NCBI RefSeq assembly: GCF_030686155.1
Contig: NZ_JAUPEV010000002.1
Span: 62,001-126,000, forward strand
DNA: 64,000 nucleotides
DNA from: Helicobacter_J cappadocius
Lineage (GTDB): Bacteria; Campylobacterota; Campylobacteria; Campylobacterales; Helicobacteraceae
Direction of reading: 5' to 3'
Part shown: piece after piece, positions 41,293 through 50,655 of the stretch
Layout: every line of letters begins with the position of its first letter
Numbering within the stretch: the first letter of the stretch is position 1
The notes under the pieces: model-generated
The model's input: only the letters and a program-made list of their open reading frames with translations
What the model was told of the DNA's origin: nothing
Databases searched by the model: none
Translations under genes and position numbers: made by a program

Positions 41293-42680
41293 AACTTTAT
41301 ACTTATGGTGGCGAAACTGCAGCACAAGCATTAAAAACCGCACAAAGCAAGCATGGTGAAGATGCTTTAGTTGTGAAAACTAGAGAAATTAGAAAAAAAA
41401 CGATGACCCAGCCTGGACTTTATGAGATTGTAGTTGCTGTGGAAAACGATAATCAGATAGAACTTGCCGAAGATGAGGAGAATGTTCAAAAACCAAAAAA
41501 TAGTATCCAAAAACGTCTAGACGAGATTTTGGAAAAAAGTATGGATAAGAAAAAAAAACCTATCAAAGCCCTTGATGATGATGTGACCATTCAGCTTTCT
41601 GATGCTGTTAGAGAGATCAGTAAAATAGCTGGAATGGAACGTCCAGCTGCAAAGGCAGTTATTGTTCCAGAAGTATCAAAAAGTTTGGATTTAAGACTCG
41701 AAAATAAAATCTTACAAAGACAAGAAGATAGAGCTATTAGCAAACAAAATGATACAAAAGAATTCAAGCAACTTAAAACTGAGCTTGATAAAATCAATGA
41801 CAAGATCAAACTCATCCAAAATATGTTTTGGGATGAAAAAGGTCCAAAAAACGAAGGATTGCAGATTCCTCAAGAGTTTGCAGAAATTTATCGAATCGCC
41901 AAAAATAGCGGGATGAATAAAATCCATTTAGATGAGATTATGAAACTTAGCTTAGAGCTTATGCCATTAAAGATGAGAGAAAATTCTCTGACTATTAAAC
42001 GTTATTTTCGTGAAGTGTTGCGAAAGATGATATATTGTAGAAATGAACATTTAGATGCAGGAAATAAAAAAATTATTATGCTAGTAGGTCCTACAGGTGT
42101 GGGAAAAACAACTACTTTGGCAAAACTAGCAGCTAGATATTCAAAAATGATGGATAAAAAATATAAAGTTGGTATTATTACTTTAGATACTTATCGTATT
42201 GGTGCATTAGAGCAGCTTACATGGTATGCAAGGAAGATGAAAATTAGTATTGAAACTGTTATTGAACCAGAGGATTTTCTCAAAGAAATCGATACTCTAC
42301 GTTATTGTGATTATATTTTGGTTGATACTGCAGGACACTCTCAGCATGATAAGCAAAAAATCAATATGCTAAAAAAATTCATCAATAATGATTATAAAAT
42401 TGATATCGCATTGGTGCTTTCTGCCACTACGAAATATGAAGATCTTAGAGATATTTATCAGTCGTTTGGAGAACTCGATATTGATACATTGATTTTTAGC
42501 AAACTTGATGAGAGCAGGGGACTAGGAAGTTTGTTTTCGCTTGTATATGAAAGTAAAAAACCTGTGAGTTATCTTTCTGTAGGTCAGGAGGTTCCCATGG
42601 ATTTGCTTGTAGCTACTAATGATTATTTAGTAGATTGTATGTTGGATGGCTTTACAAATCCTGTGAGAGAAGTAAAATGA
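41289..42680 (+). CDS. flhF: Flagellar biosynthesis GTPase FlhF (SRP family)
   Basis: 463 residues. The N-terminal 200 are a basic, charged B region; residues 230-460 are the NG GTPase domain of the SRP/FtsY family. The G1 motif is LVGPTGVGKTTTLAKLA, G2 is TLDTYRIGALEQL, G3 is VDTAGHSQHD and G4 is FSKLDES. FlhF sets the polar site of the flagellum. The usual SRP DTAGRSQ is DTAGHSQ here. It overlaps folK and flhG by four bases each. Confidence 0.96.
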   Translation: MKLYTYGGETAAQALKTAQSKHGEDALVVKTREIRKKTMTQPGLYEIVVAVENDNQIELAEDEENVQKPKNSIQKRLDEILEKSMDKKKKPIKALDDDVTIQLSDAVREISKIAGMERPAAKAVIVPEVSKSLDLRLENKILQRQEDRAISKQNDTKEFKQLKTELDKINDKIKLIQNMFWDEKGPKNEGLQIPQEFAEIYRIAKNSGMNKIHLDEIMKLSLELMPLKMRENSLTIKRYFREVLRKMIYCRNEHLDAGNKKIIMLVGPTGVGKTTTLAKLAARYSKMMDKKYKVGIITLDTYRIGALEQLTWYARKMKISIETVIEPEDFLKEIDTLRYCDYILVDTAGHSQHDKQKINMLKKFINNDYKIDIALVLSATTKYEDLRDIYQSFGELDIDTLIFSKLDESRGLGSLFSLVYESKKPVSYLSVGQEVPMDLLVATNDYLVDCMLDGFTNPVREVK

Positions 42681-43537
42681 ATAATCAAGCTAGTAATTTA
42701 GACACATTGATGAAAACTGTAAAGCAAAAAGGCAAGACAAAATTTATTGCAATTACAAGTGGCAAAGGTGGTGTAGGAAAATCTACAATCAGTGCGAATT
42801 TATCTTATACACTTGCAAAAATGGGTTATAAGGTTGGAATATTTGATGCAGATATTGGATTAGCTAATTTGGATTTGATATTTGGTGTAAAAATAGGCAA
42901 AAACATTTTGCACGCACTTAAGGGAGAAGCCAAGTTTGATGAGGTGATTTATCCGATTGAAGAGGGTTTATATCTTATACCTGGAGATAGTGGAGATGAG
43001 ATACTTAAATATGCAAATCAAGATATTTTGGATGAATTCATTGAAGACAGCCAAATGCTTAATGACTTGGATTATATGATTATAGATACGGGTGCTGGGA
43101 TTGGGGAGGTTACACAAGCATTTTTGAATGCTAGTAATGATCTTATAGTTGTTACAGTCCCAGATCCAGCAGCTATTACAGATGCTTATGCTACTATTAA
43201 GATTAATGCTAGATTTAAAAAAGAGATTTTTCTTATTATTAATATGGTGGGTTCAGAAAAAGAGGCATCAAATGTTTTTAGTAAAATTAAAAATGTTGCA
43301 CACAAAAATATCCCCGATCTAGAACTCCATCTTTTAGGTTCTTTATATAGTAGTGCATCTGTAAAAAAATCCACTAAATACAGAGAGCTTTTATGCAGAG
43401 TAGAACCTTTGAATAATTTTTCATCTGAAATGCGTTGTATAGCTAAGAAAATCTCATCAAAAGTGGAACAAAATATGCTTAATTATCCTAAAGAGAATTT
43501 TATGAGTTTTTTTAAAAGGATACTTGGCTATTTGTAA
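42677..43537 (+). CDS. flhG: Flagellar number regulator FlhG (YlxH/MinD-like ATPase)
   Basis: 286 residues from the ATG at 42677, inside the flhF stop (ATGA). The deviant Walker A is ITSGKGGVGKSTISANLSY, and DADIGLANLDLIFG and DTGAGIGEVTQAFL follow. FlhG works with FlhF to set flagellar number and in epsilonproteobacteria also affects division. The C-terminal stretch YPKENFMSFFKRILGYL is an amphipathic helix like that of MinD, suggesting membrane binding. Confidence 0.95.
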   Translation: MNNQASNLDTLMKTVKQKGKTKFIAITSGKGGVGKSTISANLSYTLAKMGYKVGIFDADIGLANLDLIFGVKIGKNILHALKGEAKFDEVIYPIEEGLYLIPGDSGDEILKYANQDILDEFIEDSQMLNDLDYMIIDTGAGIGEVTQAFLNASNDLIVVTVPDPAAITDAYATIKINARFKKEIFLIINMVGSEKEASNVFSKIKNVAHKNIPDLELHLLGSLYSSASVKKSTKYRELLCRVEPLNNFSSEMRCIAKKISSKVEQNMLNYPKENFMSFFKRILGYL

Positions 43538-43545
43538 GGATTGAG

Positions 43546-43881
43546 ATGAAGCCGAATAATTACATCAATTTTTCTGTTGTTTTTGGGTTTTTTTTAGGCT
43601 TGGCTTTCTCTATCGCAAAGTTTGATAGACCCGAGATTGTTTTATTTTGGACGATTGTTTCTACATTGGGTTTTTATTTAATTGTGGTTTTTTGTGCTTC
43701 AGTTTATATATGGTTTCTTGATTTTGATAAGAGACTTTTTAATAAAGAAGTATTAGAAAAGAGACTTGATTATTTTGATCACGAGTTTGATATCCGAGAA
43801 AAAGAGGCAAGCAATATCAGACAATATATTAGAAATTCAGATTTTTTAGATATTAACTCTAGTAGTGGCGAAGTGATATGA
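43546..43881 (+). CDS. Small two-span membrane protein (HP1033-like) in the flagellar operon
   Basis: 111 residues. Two hydrophobic spans (about 6-24 and 31-55) are followed by a charged helical tail (DFDKRLFNKEVLEKRLDYFD). It lies between flhG and fliA, overlapping the latter by four bases, at the position of H. pylori HP1033. Recent work on epsilonproteobacteria has linked small membrane proteins here to flagellar regulation (FlgV); I do not claim identity beyond position. Confidence 0.7.
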   Translation: MKPNNYINFSVVFGFFLGLAFSIAKFDRPEIVLFWTIVSTLGFYLIVVFCASVYIWFLDFDKRLFNKEVLEKRLDYFDHEFDIREKEASNIRQYIRNSDFLDINSSSGEVI

Positions 43882-44582
43882 ATAAAAACCACATACAGGG
43901 ATATGATCAAAATATCAGATATTCTCAAGATGAGCTTGCAGTTCAATATCTTCCTGCTGTAAGATCGATGGCATATCGAATCAAAGAGCGTGTGCCTAGC
44001 TCAGTAGATCTGAATGATTTGATATCTATTGGCACAGAAGAGTTAATCAAACTGGCTAGAAGATATGATAATAAAATTAATGATTCTTTTTGGGGTTATG
44101 CAAAAACTCGCGTAAATGGTGCTATGCTTGATTATCTGAGATCTTTGGATATTATATCTCGGGCATCCAGAAAACTTATTAAAGCCATAGATATTGAAAT
44201 TTCTAAATATTTTAACGAACACCAAGAAGAACCTAGCAATGAATATTTATCTAAAGTGTTGAATGAAGATATTGGCAAAATCAGGGAAGCAAAACTTGCT
44301 TCAGATATTTATTCTTTGGTCCCAATTGATGAACAGTATAACTTGATTGAACAAGAAGATGTTTTAGAAAAACTTGAGCGCGAAGAGCTTGTAGAGAACA
44401 TCCAGAAGATTTTAAATAATATTTCTGAACGCGAACAGATGATTATGCAGCTATATTTTTTTGAAGAACTTAATCTAAGTGAAATTAAAGATATATTAAA
44501 CATTACTGAATCACGAATATCGCAAATTATAAAAGAGATTATTAGAAAAATAAGAAATTCATTAGGAGAGAAAAATGGCTGA
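43878..44582 (+). CDS. fliA: RNA polymerase sigma factor FliA (sigma-28)
   Basis: 234 residues with regions 2, 3 and 4. Region 2 contains VDLNDLISIGTEELIKLARR and FWGYAKTRVNGAMLDYLRSLD, region 3 follows, and region 4 ends ISEREQMIMQLYFFEELNLS with the helix-turn-helix ILNITESRISQII. It directs late flagellar genes. It overlaps fliM by eight bases. Confidence 0.96.
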   Translation: MNKNHIQGYDQNIRYSQDELAVQYLPAVRSMAYRIKERVPSSVDLNDLISIGTEELIKLARRYDNKINDSFWGYAKTRVNGAMLDYLRSLDIISRASRKLIKAIDIEISKYFNEHQEEPSNEYLSKVLNEDIGKIREAKLASDIYSLVPIDEQYNLIEQEDVLEKLEREELVENIQKILNNISEREQMIMQLYFFEELNLSEIKDILNITESRISQIIKEIIRKIRNSLGEKNG

Positions 44583-45636
44583 TATATTAAGTCAAGAAGA
44601 GATAGATGCCCTTCTTGAAGTGGTTGATGAAGGTGAAGATGCTGAAGTTTTGCAAAAACACAGCATTGTGCATCAGAAGCAAGTTACTCTCTATGATTTT
44701 AAACGACCTAATCGTGTCAGCAAAGAGCAATTAAGAGCCTTTAGAAGTATTCATGATAAAATGGCAAGAAATCTCTCTAGTCAGATTTCAGCAATCATGA
44801 GAAGTATTGTTGAAATACAACTTCATAGTGTTGATCAAATGACTTATGGAGAGTTTTTGATGAGTTTGCCATCTCCTACGAGTTTTAATGTGTTTTCTAT
44901 GAAACCTATGGACGGTACTGGGGTTTTGGAAATAAATCCGAGTATTGCCTTTCCTATGATTGATAGATTGTTGGGTGGAAAGGGTGATCCTTATGATAAC
45001 TCTAGGGAGTTTAGTGATATTGAACTCAATCTTTTAGATACTATACTTAGACAGATTATGCAGACATTAAAAGATGCTTGGTCGCCTATTACAGAGATTT
45101 TTCCTTCCGTTGATGCAAAAGAATCAAGTGCAAATGTTGTGCAAATCGTCGCTCAAAATGAGATTGTAATTATGGTAGTGATGGAAATTATCATTGGACA
45201 TAGTAGTGGAATGATGAATTTATGCTACCCTGTAATCTCTCTTGAAACTGTGCTTTCAAGATTGGGTGGTAGAGATCTTGTGCTATCAGAAACAAGTTCA
45301 AAGAAAAGTCGCAATAAAGAGCTTCAAGCCTTAGTTGGTGGTGCTGGTGTAAATATATCGGTATTTTTGGGAGGTGTGAAGCTAACTTTAAAAGAAGTTT
45401 TAGATCTCACGGTAGGTGATATTATTCGATTGGATAGACCTGCTGATGATACGGTTTTGGTAAATGTTGATGGCAAGGAAAAATATCTAGCTACGTTAGG
45501 GTTGCAAAGATATCGCAAAACTATCAAAATGAAAGAAGTTATCAAGACAGAAAAAGATAAAGTAAAAGAAATATTAGAAATGCTAGAAGCTCAAAGAAAA
45601 AGCAAGGTGAATGATATACAGGAGGAAGAGCAGTGA
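44575..45636 (+). CDS. fliM: Flagellar motor switch protein FliM
   Basis: 353 residues. The N-terminal CheY-P-binding peptide is ILSQEEIDALLEV at residues 4-16. A GGKGDPYDNSREFSD segment lies in the middle domain, and the C-terminal SpoA/FliN-like domain covers about 255-335. FliM forms the switch ring on which CheY-P acts. It overlaps fliY by four bases, as in H. pylori HP1031-HP1030. Confidence 0.97.
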   Translation: MADILSQEEIDALLEVVDEGEDAEVLQKHSIVHQKQVTLYDFKRPNRVSKEQLRAFRSIHDKMARNLSSQISAIMRSIVEIQLHSVDQMTYGEFLMSLPSPTSFNVFSMKPMDGTGVLEINPSIAFPMIDRLLGGKGDPYDNSREFSDIELNLLDTILRQIMQTLKDAWSPITEIFPSVDAKESSANVVQIVAQNEIVIMVVMEIIIGHSSGMMNLCYPVISLETVLSRLGGRDLVLSETSSKKSRNKELQALVGGAGVNISVFLGGVKLTLKEVLDLTVGDIIRLDRPADDTVLVNVDGKEKYLATLGLQRYRKTIKMKEVIKTEKDKVKEILEMLEAQRKSKVNDIQEEEQ

Positions 45637-46463
45637 ATGATTTTATAAAGATTTTTACTCAAGAGGCGATTTCAACAATTGAAGGGCTTACGGGCAATAC
45701 TCCAGATATCGAAAATAACAAAACCGATATTATTAGCGGTGTTTCCTTATCTGTTCCTTATGTAATTGCATATGTTTCAGTTTCAGGGGATTTGGATTCT
45801 AGTGTTGCTTTAATCGTTCCTGCTGAACTTGCTAGTGCATTGGCTGATTTGATGGTTGGTGGCGAGGGGGCTAGTAAATCAGATATGGATAATGATGATT
45901 TAGATGCACTCAAAGAAATCACTTCAAATATATTTGGAGCGATTTCTACTGCACTAGGTTCTCAAAAAAATCTTCCTAGACTTAGTTTTTCTTGTAAAGA
46001 TATTCAATTTATTGTCAATCCTATTGATTTGTCTGCATACGATAAAGGTTATCAATTTACATTTTCTATTAATAAAATTAAGTCTAATTTTTTATTTTTA
46101 ACAACAAGTGATTTTACCAATAGTTTTAATCATATTGAAAATGTAACTACTACTAATGTAGTTGAAACTCCTGCCAATCATCTGCTTAATCCAGATGAAA
46201 TGAAAAATATCGGTATGTTGCTTGATGTAAAACTAAATGTAAAAGTGAGGATTGGGCAAAAGAAAATGCTTCTTAAAGATGTTATATCAATGGATATAGG
46301 AAGTGTTGTAGAACTTAATCAACTCGCAAACGATCCTCTGGAAATTCTCGTAGATGACAAGGTTATTGCCAAAGGCGAAGTCGTCATAGTGGACGGAAAC
46401 TTTGGAGTGCAAATTACTGATATTGGAACTAAGAGAGAGCGGTTAGAGCAACTAAGGGGCTAA
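45633..46463 (+). CDS. fliY: Flagellar motor switch protein FliY
   Basis: 276 residues. The N-terminal CheC/FliM-like domain (about 1-150) is joined to a FliN-like SpoA domain at 195-270 (LLDVKLNVKVRIGQKKMLLK). The N-terminus FTQEAISTIEGLTG lacks the EIDALL-type CheY-binding peptide seen in FliM. In epsilonproteobacteria FliY works beside FliN in the switch. Its stop directly abuts the stop of the convergent outer-membrane gene. Confidence 0.93.
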   Translation: MNDFIKIFTQEAISTIEGLTGNTPDIENNKTDIISGVSLSVPYVIAYVSVSGDLDSSVALIVPAELASALADLMVGGEGASKSDMDNDDLDALKEITSNIFGAISTALGSQKNLPRLSFSCKDIQFIVNPIDLSAYDKGYQFTFSINKIKSNFLFLTTSDFTNSFNHIENVTTTNVVETPANHLLNPDEMKNIGMLLDVKLNVKVRIGQKKMLLKDVISMDIGSVVELNQLANDPLEILVDDKVIAKGEVVIVDGNFGVQITDIGTKRERLEQLRG

Positions 46464-47549
46464 TCATTCGCTAGTAGTTTTTAGCATTTTAAATAATTTA
46501 TGTGTATCTAGCGTGAGAGTGAGCATTTCTTGATTGGCGATAGTATTATTTACAAAGTGGAAGATGATGCTAAATCTAGCACTTAAAATATCGTTTTTAT
46601 ATTCGTAATAAAAATCTGCCCTGTCATACTTTGTCCCTTGATAAAATGGCAGTCCGCTATAAAAATCTTCTCCATATTCAGAGAAGTATTTCATTTGTGG
46701 TTTTCCAAAATAATAACTATTTTTAACTCCAAAGCCTTTGTATTGTGCTCCAATATCAAGTTGATAACCTAAACCATTATAAAATGGATCTAGACCTGTG
46801 CTAAGACGTCTTTTTCTTTCCAGACTGCTGAGTGTTCCAAATTTTATGTAAGCCTCTTGCATATATGGCATGAGGGTTTTTAGACTTGAGCCAACATAGA
46901 GGTTGTAGTAAATCCTATCCATCAGATAGGTATCTCCATTAGATCCATCTTTTGATAGATATTCATCATTTTTGAAATGATACATTAAGAAATTTCCACC
47001 TACAAATAAATAATCATTCAAAAAATTATATTGACTTGAAGCTAAGAGCATAAATTCATCTAATCTTTTAGATAAATTCCCTCCGTACCAATCAAAGATA
47101 AATTCTGCATAACCATTGGCTATTTTGCTAGTGTCCCCACTTTTATATTGAAACATTAGACCATTAATGTTGGGGTTGAAAAAATAAAAATCATTTCTAA
47201 AAAAACTCAACGGATAATGAGCAATCGAATGTTTTCGAGGAAAGATTCCAAAATACGAACTAAACTTTTCTCCTATAGCACTATAATAGATCGATATATT
47301 TGCTTTTGTGGGAAATTTTTGTTCTCCCATATTTTGAATGGCATATCCTCCAAACATCAAAGATTGGTGCTCATCAAATGCAATTCCTACTTCAGGTGCT
47401 AACCTTACTCCATAAATAGTGCGAGTATCCCAATAAGGAAGAGACTCCTCGAGATTATCAAGATAAAAATCAAAACCTAAATCGTATTTCCATTCATATG
47501 AATAAGAACTGATGACAAAGAAGAGGAAGACAAAAAACCCACGAAACAT
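46464..47549 (-). CDS. Predicted outer-membrane protein, unknown family
   Basis: 361 residues with a signal peptide (about 1-17, MFRGFFVFLFFVISSYS). The mature protein is very rich in Tyr, Phe, Gly and Asp with alternating strands (SPYFG-like and YKNDILSARFSIIFHFVNN), typical of a beta-barrel. It does not end in Phe; the final 15 residues are hydrophilic. I do not recognise the family. It is convergent with fliY, with no bases between the stops. Confidence 0.72.
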   Translation of the reverse strand: MFRGFFVFLFFVISSYSYEWKYDLGFDFYLDNLEESLPYWDTRTIYGVRLAPEVGIAFDEHQSLMFGGYAIQNMGEQKFPTKANISIYYSAIGEKFSSYFGIFPRKHSIAHYPLSFFRNDFYFFNPNINGLMFQYKSGDTSKIANGYAEFIFDWYGGNLSKRLDEFMLLASSQYNFLNDYLFVGGNFLMYHFKNDEYLSKDGSNGDTYLMDRIYYNLYVGSSLKTLMPYMQEAYIKFGTLSSLERKRRLSTGLDPFYNGLGYQLDIGAQYKGFGVKNSYYFGKPQMKYFSEYGEDFYSGLPFYQGTKYDRADFYYEYKNDILSARFSIIFHFVNNTIANQEMLTLTLDTHKLFKMLKTTSE

Positions 47550-47610
47550 AAAAAGTCCTTCATATTTTTCGGGTAATTGTATAAAAATATGCTTTTAGTA
47601 TTGCTGAGAT

Positions 47611-47634
47611 TCTCTCTTGCAATAAGAAGAGAGA
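47611..47634 (-). terminator. Hairpin after yceI
   Basis: TCTCTCTT (47611-47618) and AAGAGAGA (47627-47634) pair perfectly around an 8-base loop, nine bases after the yceI stop on the minus strand. No U-run follows. Confidence 0.6.
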
Positions 47635-47643
47635 AGAAGATAA

Positions 47644-48198
47644 TTATTCCGAAGCTTCAATTTGAATTTTTACTTTTACTTCATCGCTTACAAGAGAGTT
47701 TGGAGTGCTTTCTCCGACCTGAAAGTCTTTTCTATTGATTTTTCCTTCAATATCAAGAGCCATCAATTGCTTTTTGGTATTTGGATTTGTAACTGGACCA
47801 TTAATCTCTAGTTCCCATATTACAGGTTTAGTAATATTTTTGATGGTGAGATCCCCGTAGATTTTATCACCTTCTTGTTTGGTCATTTTAAAAGTTGCTT
47901 TTTGAAATTTTCCAGAATCAAAAAAATCATTAGCATTAAGATGAGCATCTCTTTTTTTGTTTTTAGTATCTATAGAAGATATACTGATTTGTCCTTCTAG
48001 TTTATTGATTTTTTTGGTTTTAGGATCAATATCTAAAGTTCCTTCAAAATTATCAAACTCTCCATTAACTTTACTGATGAGCATATGCTCAACTTGAAAA
48101 CCTACTGAAGAATGAGATTTATCGATGATAAAAGGTTTTGCCATCATTGGTGTGAGGCATATAGCTGAAACTGCCGCAAGAGATAAAAACTTGTTCAT
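47644..48198 (-). CDS. YceI family periplasmic protein
   Basis: 184 residues. A signal peptide (MNKFLSLAAVSAICLTPMMA) is followed by the YceI lipocalin-like fold: FIIDKSHSSVGFQVEHMLIS at the start, with DAHLNANDFFDSGKFQKATF and GDLTIKNITKPV later. YceI proteins bind isoprenoids or fatty amides in the periplasm. H. pylori HP1286 is the counterpart. It is monocistronic. Confidence 0.93.
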   Translation of the reverse strand: MNKFLSLAAVSAICLTPMMAKPFIIDKSHSSVGFQVEHMLISKVNGEFDNFEGTLDIDPKTKKINKLEGQISISSIDTKNKKRDAHLNANDFFDSGKFQKATFKMTKQEGDKIYGDLTIKNITKPVIWELEINGPVTNPNTKKQLMALDIEGKINRKDFQVGESTPNSLVSDEVKVKIQIEASE

Positions 48199-48263
48199 TG
48201 TGTTTCCTTTGAGTTTTTTTGATTAAAACATCTTCATTGTACTTTACAATAGTCAAGGAATGA

Positions 48264-49643
48264 TTAAGCCTTGCAAAATTTTTCTATTCTTTTGATTGTG
48301 TCTTCTTTTCCAATTACATAGATTGTCTCAGCTATTCCAATTCCACCGGGTTTTCCTAGCAATGCTATACGTAAAGGTTGCATAAAATTACCCGGTTTAA
48401 GAGATTCTTGATCCATGAATTTATGAAGACATTCATTACATTTTTCTGGCGTATCTAAGAAAGACTTTTCTAGCATACTAAGGAATTTTTTTAGTGTTTC
48501 ATAACTTTGTTCATTAATTTTACTTAGAGATTTTTCATCATAGCTACATGGGGGAGTAAGAATATCTATCGCATTGGCGGCAAAATCCTTGAGTGTGCTG
48601 ACTCTATCTTTTAGGGCAGTGTATAATACATTTCTTTGTGATTTTTGAATTTTTGGACATTGAAATTCTTCTAAGAGATTCTCTAAAGCATCATTAGATT
48701 TTTCTTTTATATAATGAGTGTTTAGCCATAGAAATTTTTCTTGATTGTAACTACTTGGTGAAGAGTTTAGATCTTTTGGGTTAAATAGTTTTAGCATTTC
48801 TTCCATACTAAATATTTCTTGATCTTTATGGCTCCAACCAAGTCGCACCAAGAAGTTTAAAATCGCTTCAGGAAGATAACCTTCTTTTTTATAATCCATC
48901 ACTCCCATTGCACCATCACGTTTGCTGAGCTTTTGCCCTTGTGGATTTAAAATCATTGGGACATGATAAAAATTAGGTATATCAAAGCCTAATGCTTTAT
49001 ATACAATGATTTGTTTGGGAGTATTAGAGAGGTGATCATCACCACGAATGATATCGCTTACCTTGCTTAGTGCATCATCAATAGTGACTACAAAATTATA
49101 AGTGGGGCTACCATCACTCCTAGCTATGATAAAATCATCAAGCTCTTTTACTTCCACCTTGATGCTTCCTTTCACGCCATCGTTGAATTCTATATATCCT
49201 TCTAATGGGGCTTTGATTCTTACGACGGGTTTTATGTCTTTTGGTGGAGTTCCTTTAAAATCTCTATACCGATTATCGTATTTTGGAGTTTCACCTCGTG
49301 CTTTTTGAGCTTCTCTGAGATTATCTAACTCTTCTTTGCTCATATAACAATAATATGCTTTATCTTCAGAGATGAGCTTATGTATGTAATTTTTATATAG
49401 ATCAAAGCGTTTAGATTGGTATAGGACTTCTCCATCATAATCCATTCCTACCCATTCAAAAGCCTTTATGATTGCCTCTGTAGCTTCTATAGAGTTTCTA
49501 GCCAGATCGGTATCTTCGATTCTAAGCAAGAATTTTCCTCCATTAGATCTAGCAAAGAGATAGTTAAAAAGAGCAGTTCTTAATCCGCCAATGTGTAAAT
49601 ATCCTGTAGGGGAGGGGGCAAATCGGGTTATGATTTCACGCAT
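48264..49643 (-). CDS. gltX: Glutamyl-tRNA synthetase (GltX1 type)
   Basis: 459 residues. The class I HIGH motif is in RFAPSPTGYLHIGGLRTALF and the KMSKS motif is KLSKRDGA. Helicobacter has two GltX enzymes, one discriminating and one charging tRNA-Gln. The sequence resembles GltX1 (HP0476), including YYCYMSKEELDNLRE, so I assign it there. The 235-base gap upstream, before dapB, has no gene. Confidence 0.95.
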   Translation of the reverse strand: MREIITRFAPSPTGYLHIGGLRTALFNYLFARSNGGKFLLRIEDTDLARNSIEATEAIIKAFEWVGMDYDGEVLYQSKRFDLYKNYIHKLISEDKAYYCYMSKEELDNLREAQKARGETPKYDNRYRDFKGTPPKDIKPVVRIKAPLEGYIEFNDGVKGSIKVEVKELDDFIIARSDGSPTYNFVVTIDDALSKVSDIIRGDDHLSNTPKQIIVYKALGFDIPNFYHVPMILNPQGQKLSKRDGAMGVMDYKKEGYLPEAILNFLVRLGWSHKDQEIFSMEEMLKLFNPKDLNSSPSSYNQEKFLWLNTHYIKEKSNDALENLLEEFQCPKIQKSQRNVLYTALKDRVSTLKDFAANAIDILTPPCSYDEKSLSKINEQSYETLKKFLSMLEKSFLDTPEKCNECLHKFMDQESLKPGNFMQPLRIALLGKPGGIGIAETIYVIGKEDTIKRIEKFCKA

Positions 49644-49878
49644 AGATTTTCCTCGTTATTTTGAATATATTTGCTAGTGGGATTGTACTAAAATTTTGGT
49701 TTTGTTTCTAGTGTTGTAGTTTTTAATCTCATATAAAAAATCATCTCTGTATATGTTTATCAAAATCTATTTTTATTAGTATTTTTAAATATGGGCAATT
49801 TTTAAGTAAAATTCTATAGTCGATTAAAATCTTTTCTTGGCTGAAATTTCTGTTACTTAAAGCAACTCTTTTTAAAAA

Positions 49879-50643
49879 TTATCGAAAAATATTGTCAATC
49901 TCATAAAGACCATTTTTTTGCTTAATTAGCCATTTAGCGGCTTTGATTGCCCCTTTTGCAAAGGTAAGACGAGAAGTTGCATTGTGTGTGATTTCTATAT
50001 ACTCTCCATCCATATAAAATCCGATGGTATGTTTCCCAGCGATATCTCCACCGCGTAAGCTCATTATAGCGATTTCATCTTTGCTTCTTTGACCTATGTT
50101 TCCATCTCTACTAGAGATACGAACTTTTGAAAGATCAAGTCCTCTTGCTTTGGCACATTTTTGCCCAAGCGTGATAGCTGTTCCACTAGGGGCGTCTTTT
50201 TTGTATCGGTGATGGATTTCAGAGATTTCTATATCAGCTTCGCTAAGTATTTTAGAAAGCATAGTTGCCATTTCGCCCAGCATGGCTACACCTTGAGACA
50301 TATTTGTAGCATATAATATGGGCATATTTTCAGAGAGTTTGTCTATTTCTTTTAGAGTGGAATTTTCTAATCCCGTAGTCCCACATACGATAGGTTTAGG
50401 ATTTGAAGTAAGAGCATGTAGAAGTGCTTTGGTTGCTTCTGGAAGTGAAAAATCAACAATAACATCACAATGTTGAATAAAAATTTCCAAATCGTTTGTG
50501 ACAAAAGTTCCTTTTGGGAGAGAAATATCCAATTCCTTGCGAACAAAGACACTTCCAAGCTCTAGATCAGCATCTGAAGAGATTTCTTCTAAAAGGAGTT
50601 TTCCTATTCTTCCGGTTGCACCAAATACACCTATTTTCATCAT
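49879..50643 (-). CDS. dapB: 4-hydroxy-tetrahydrodipicolinate reductase
   Basis: 254 residues. The dinucleotide site is GVFGATGRIGKLLLEEI, and the signature ISEIHHRYKKDAPSGTAITL carries the catalytic His and Lys. It makes tetrahydrodipicolinate for lysine and peptidoglycan, feeding LysA at 2.7 kb. It starts 12 bases after the trxB stop, probably as the end of that transcript. The start has two consecutive ATGs. Confidence 0.97.
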   Translation of the reverse strand: MMKIGVFGATGRIGKLLLEEISSDADLELGSVFVRKELDISLPKGTFVTNDLEIFIQHCDVIVDFSLPEATKALLHALTSNPKPIVCGTTGLENSTLKEIDKLSENMPILYATNMSQGVAMLGEMATMLSKILSEADIEISEIHHRYKKDAPSGTAITLGQKCAKARGLDLSKVRISSRDGNIGQRSKDEIAIMSLRGGDIAGKHTIGFYMDGEYIEITHNATSRLTFAKGAIKAAKWLIKQKNGLYEIDNIFR

Positions 50644-50655
50644 CGATTCCTAATT

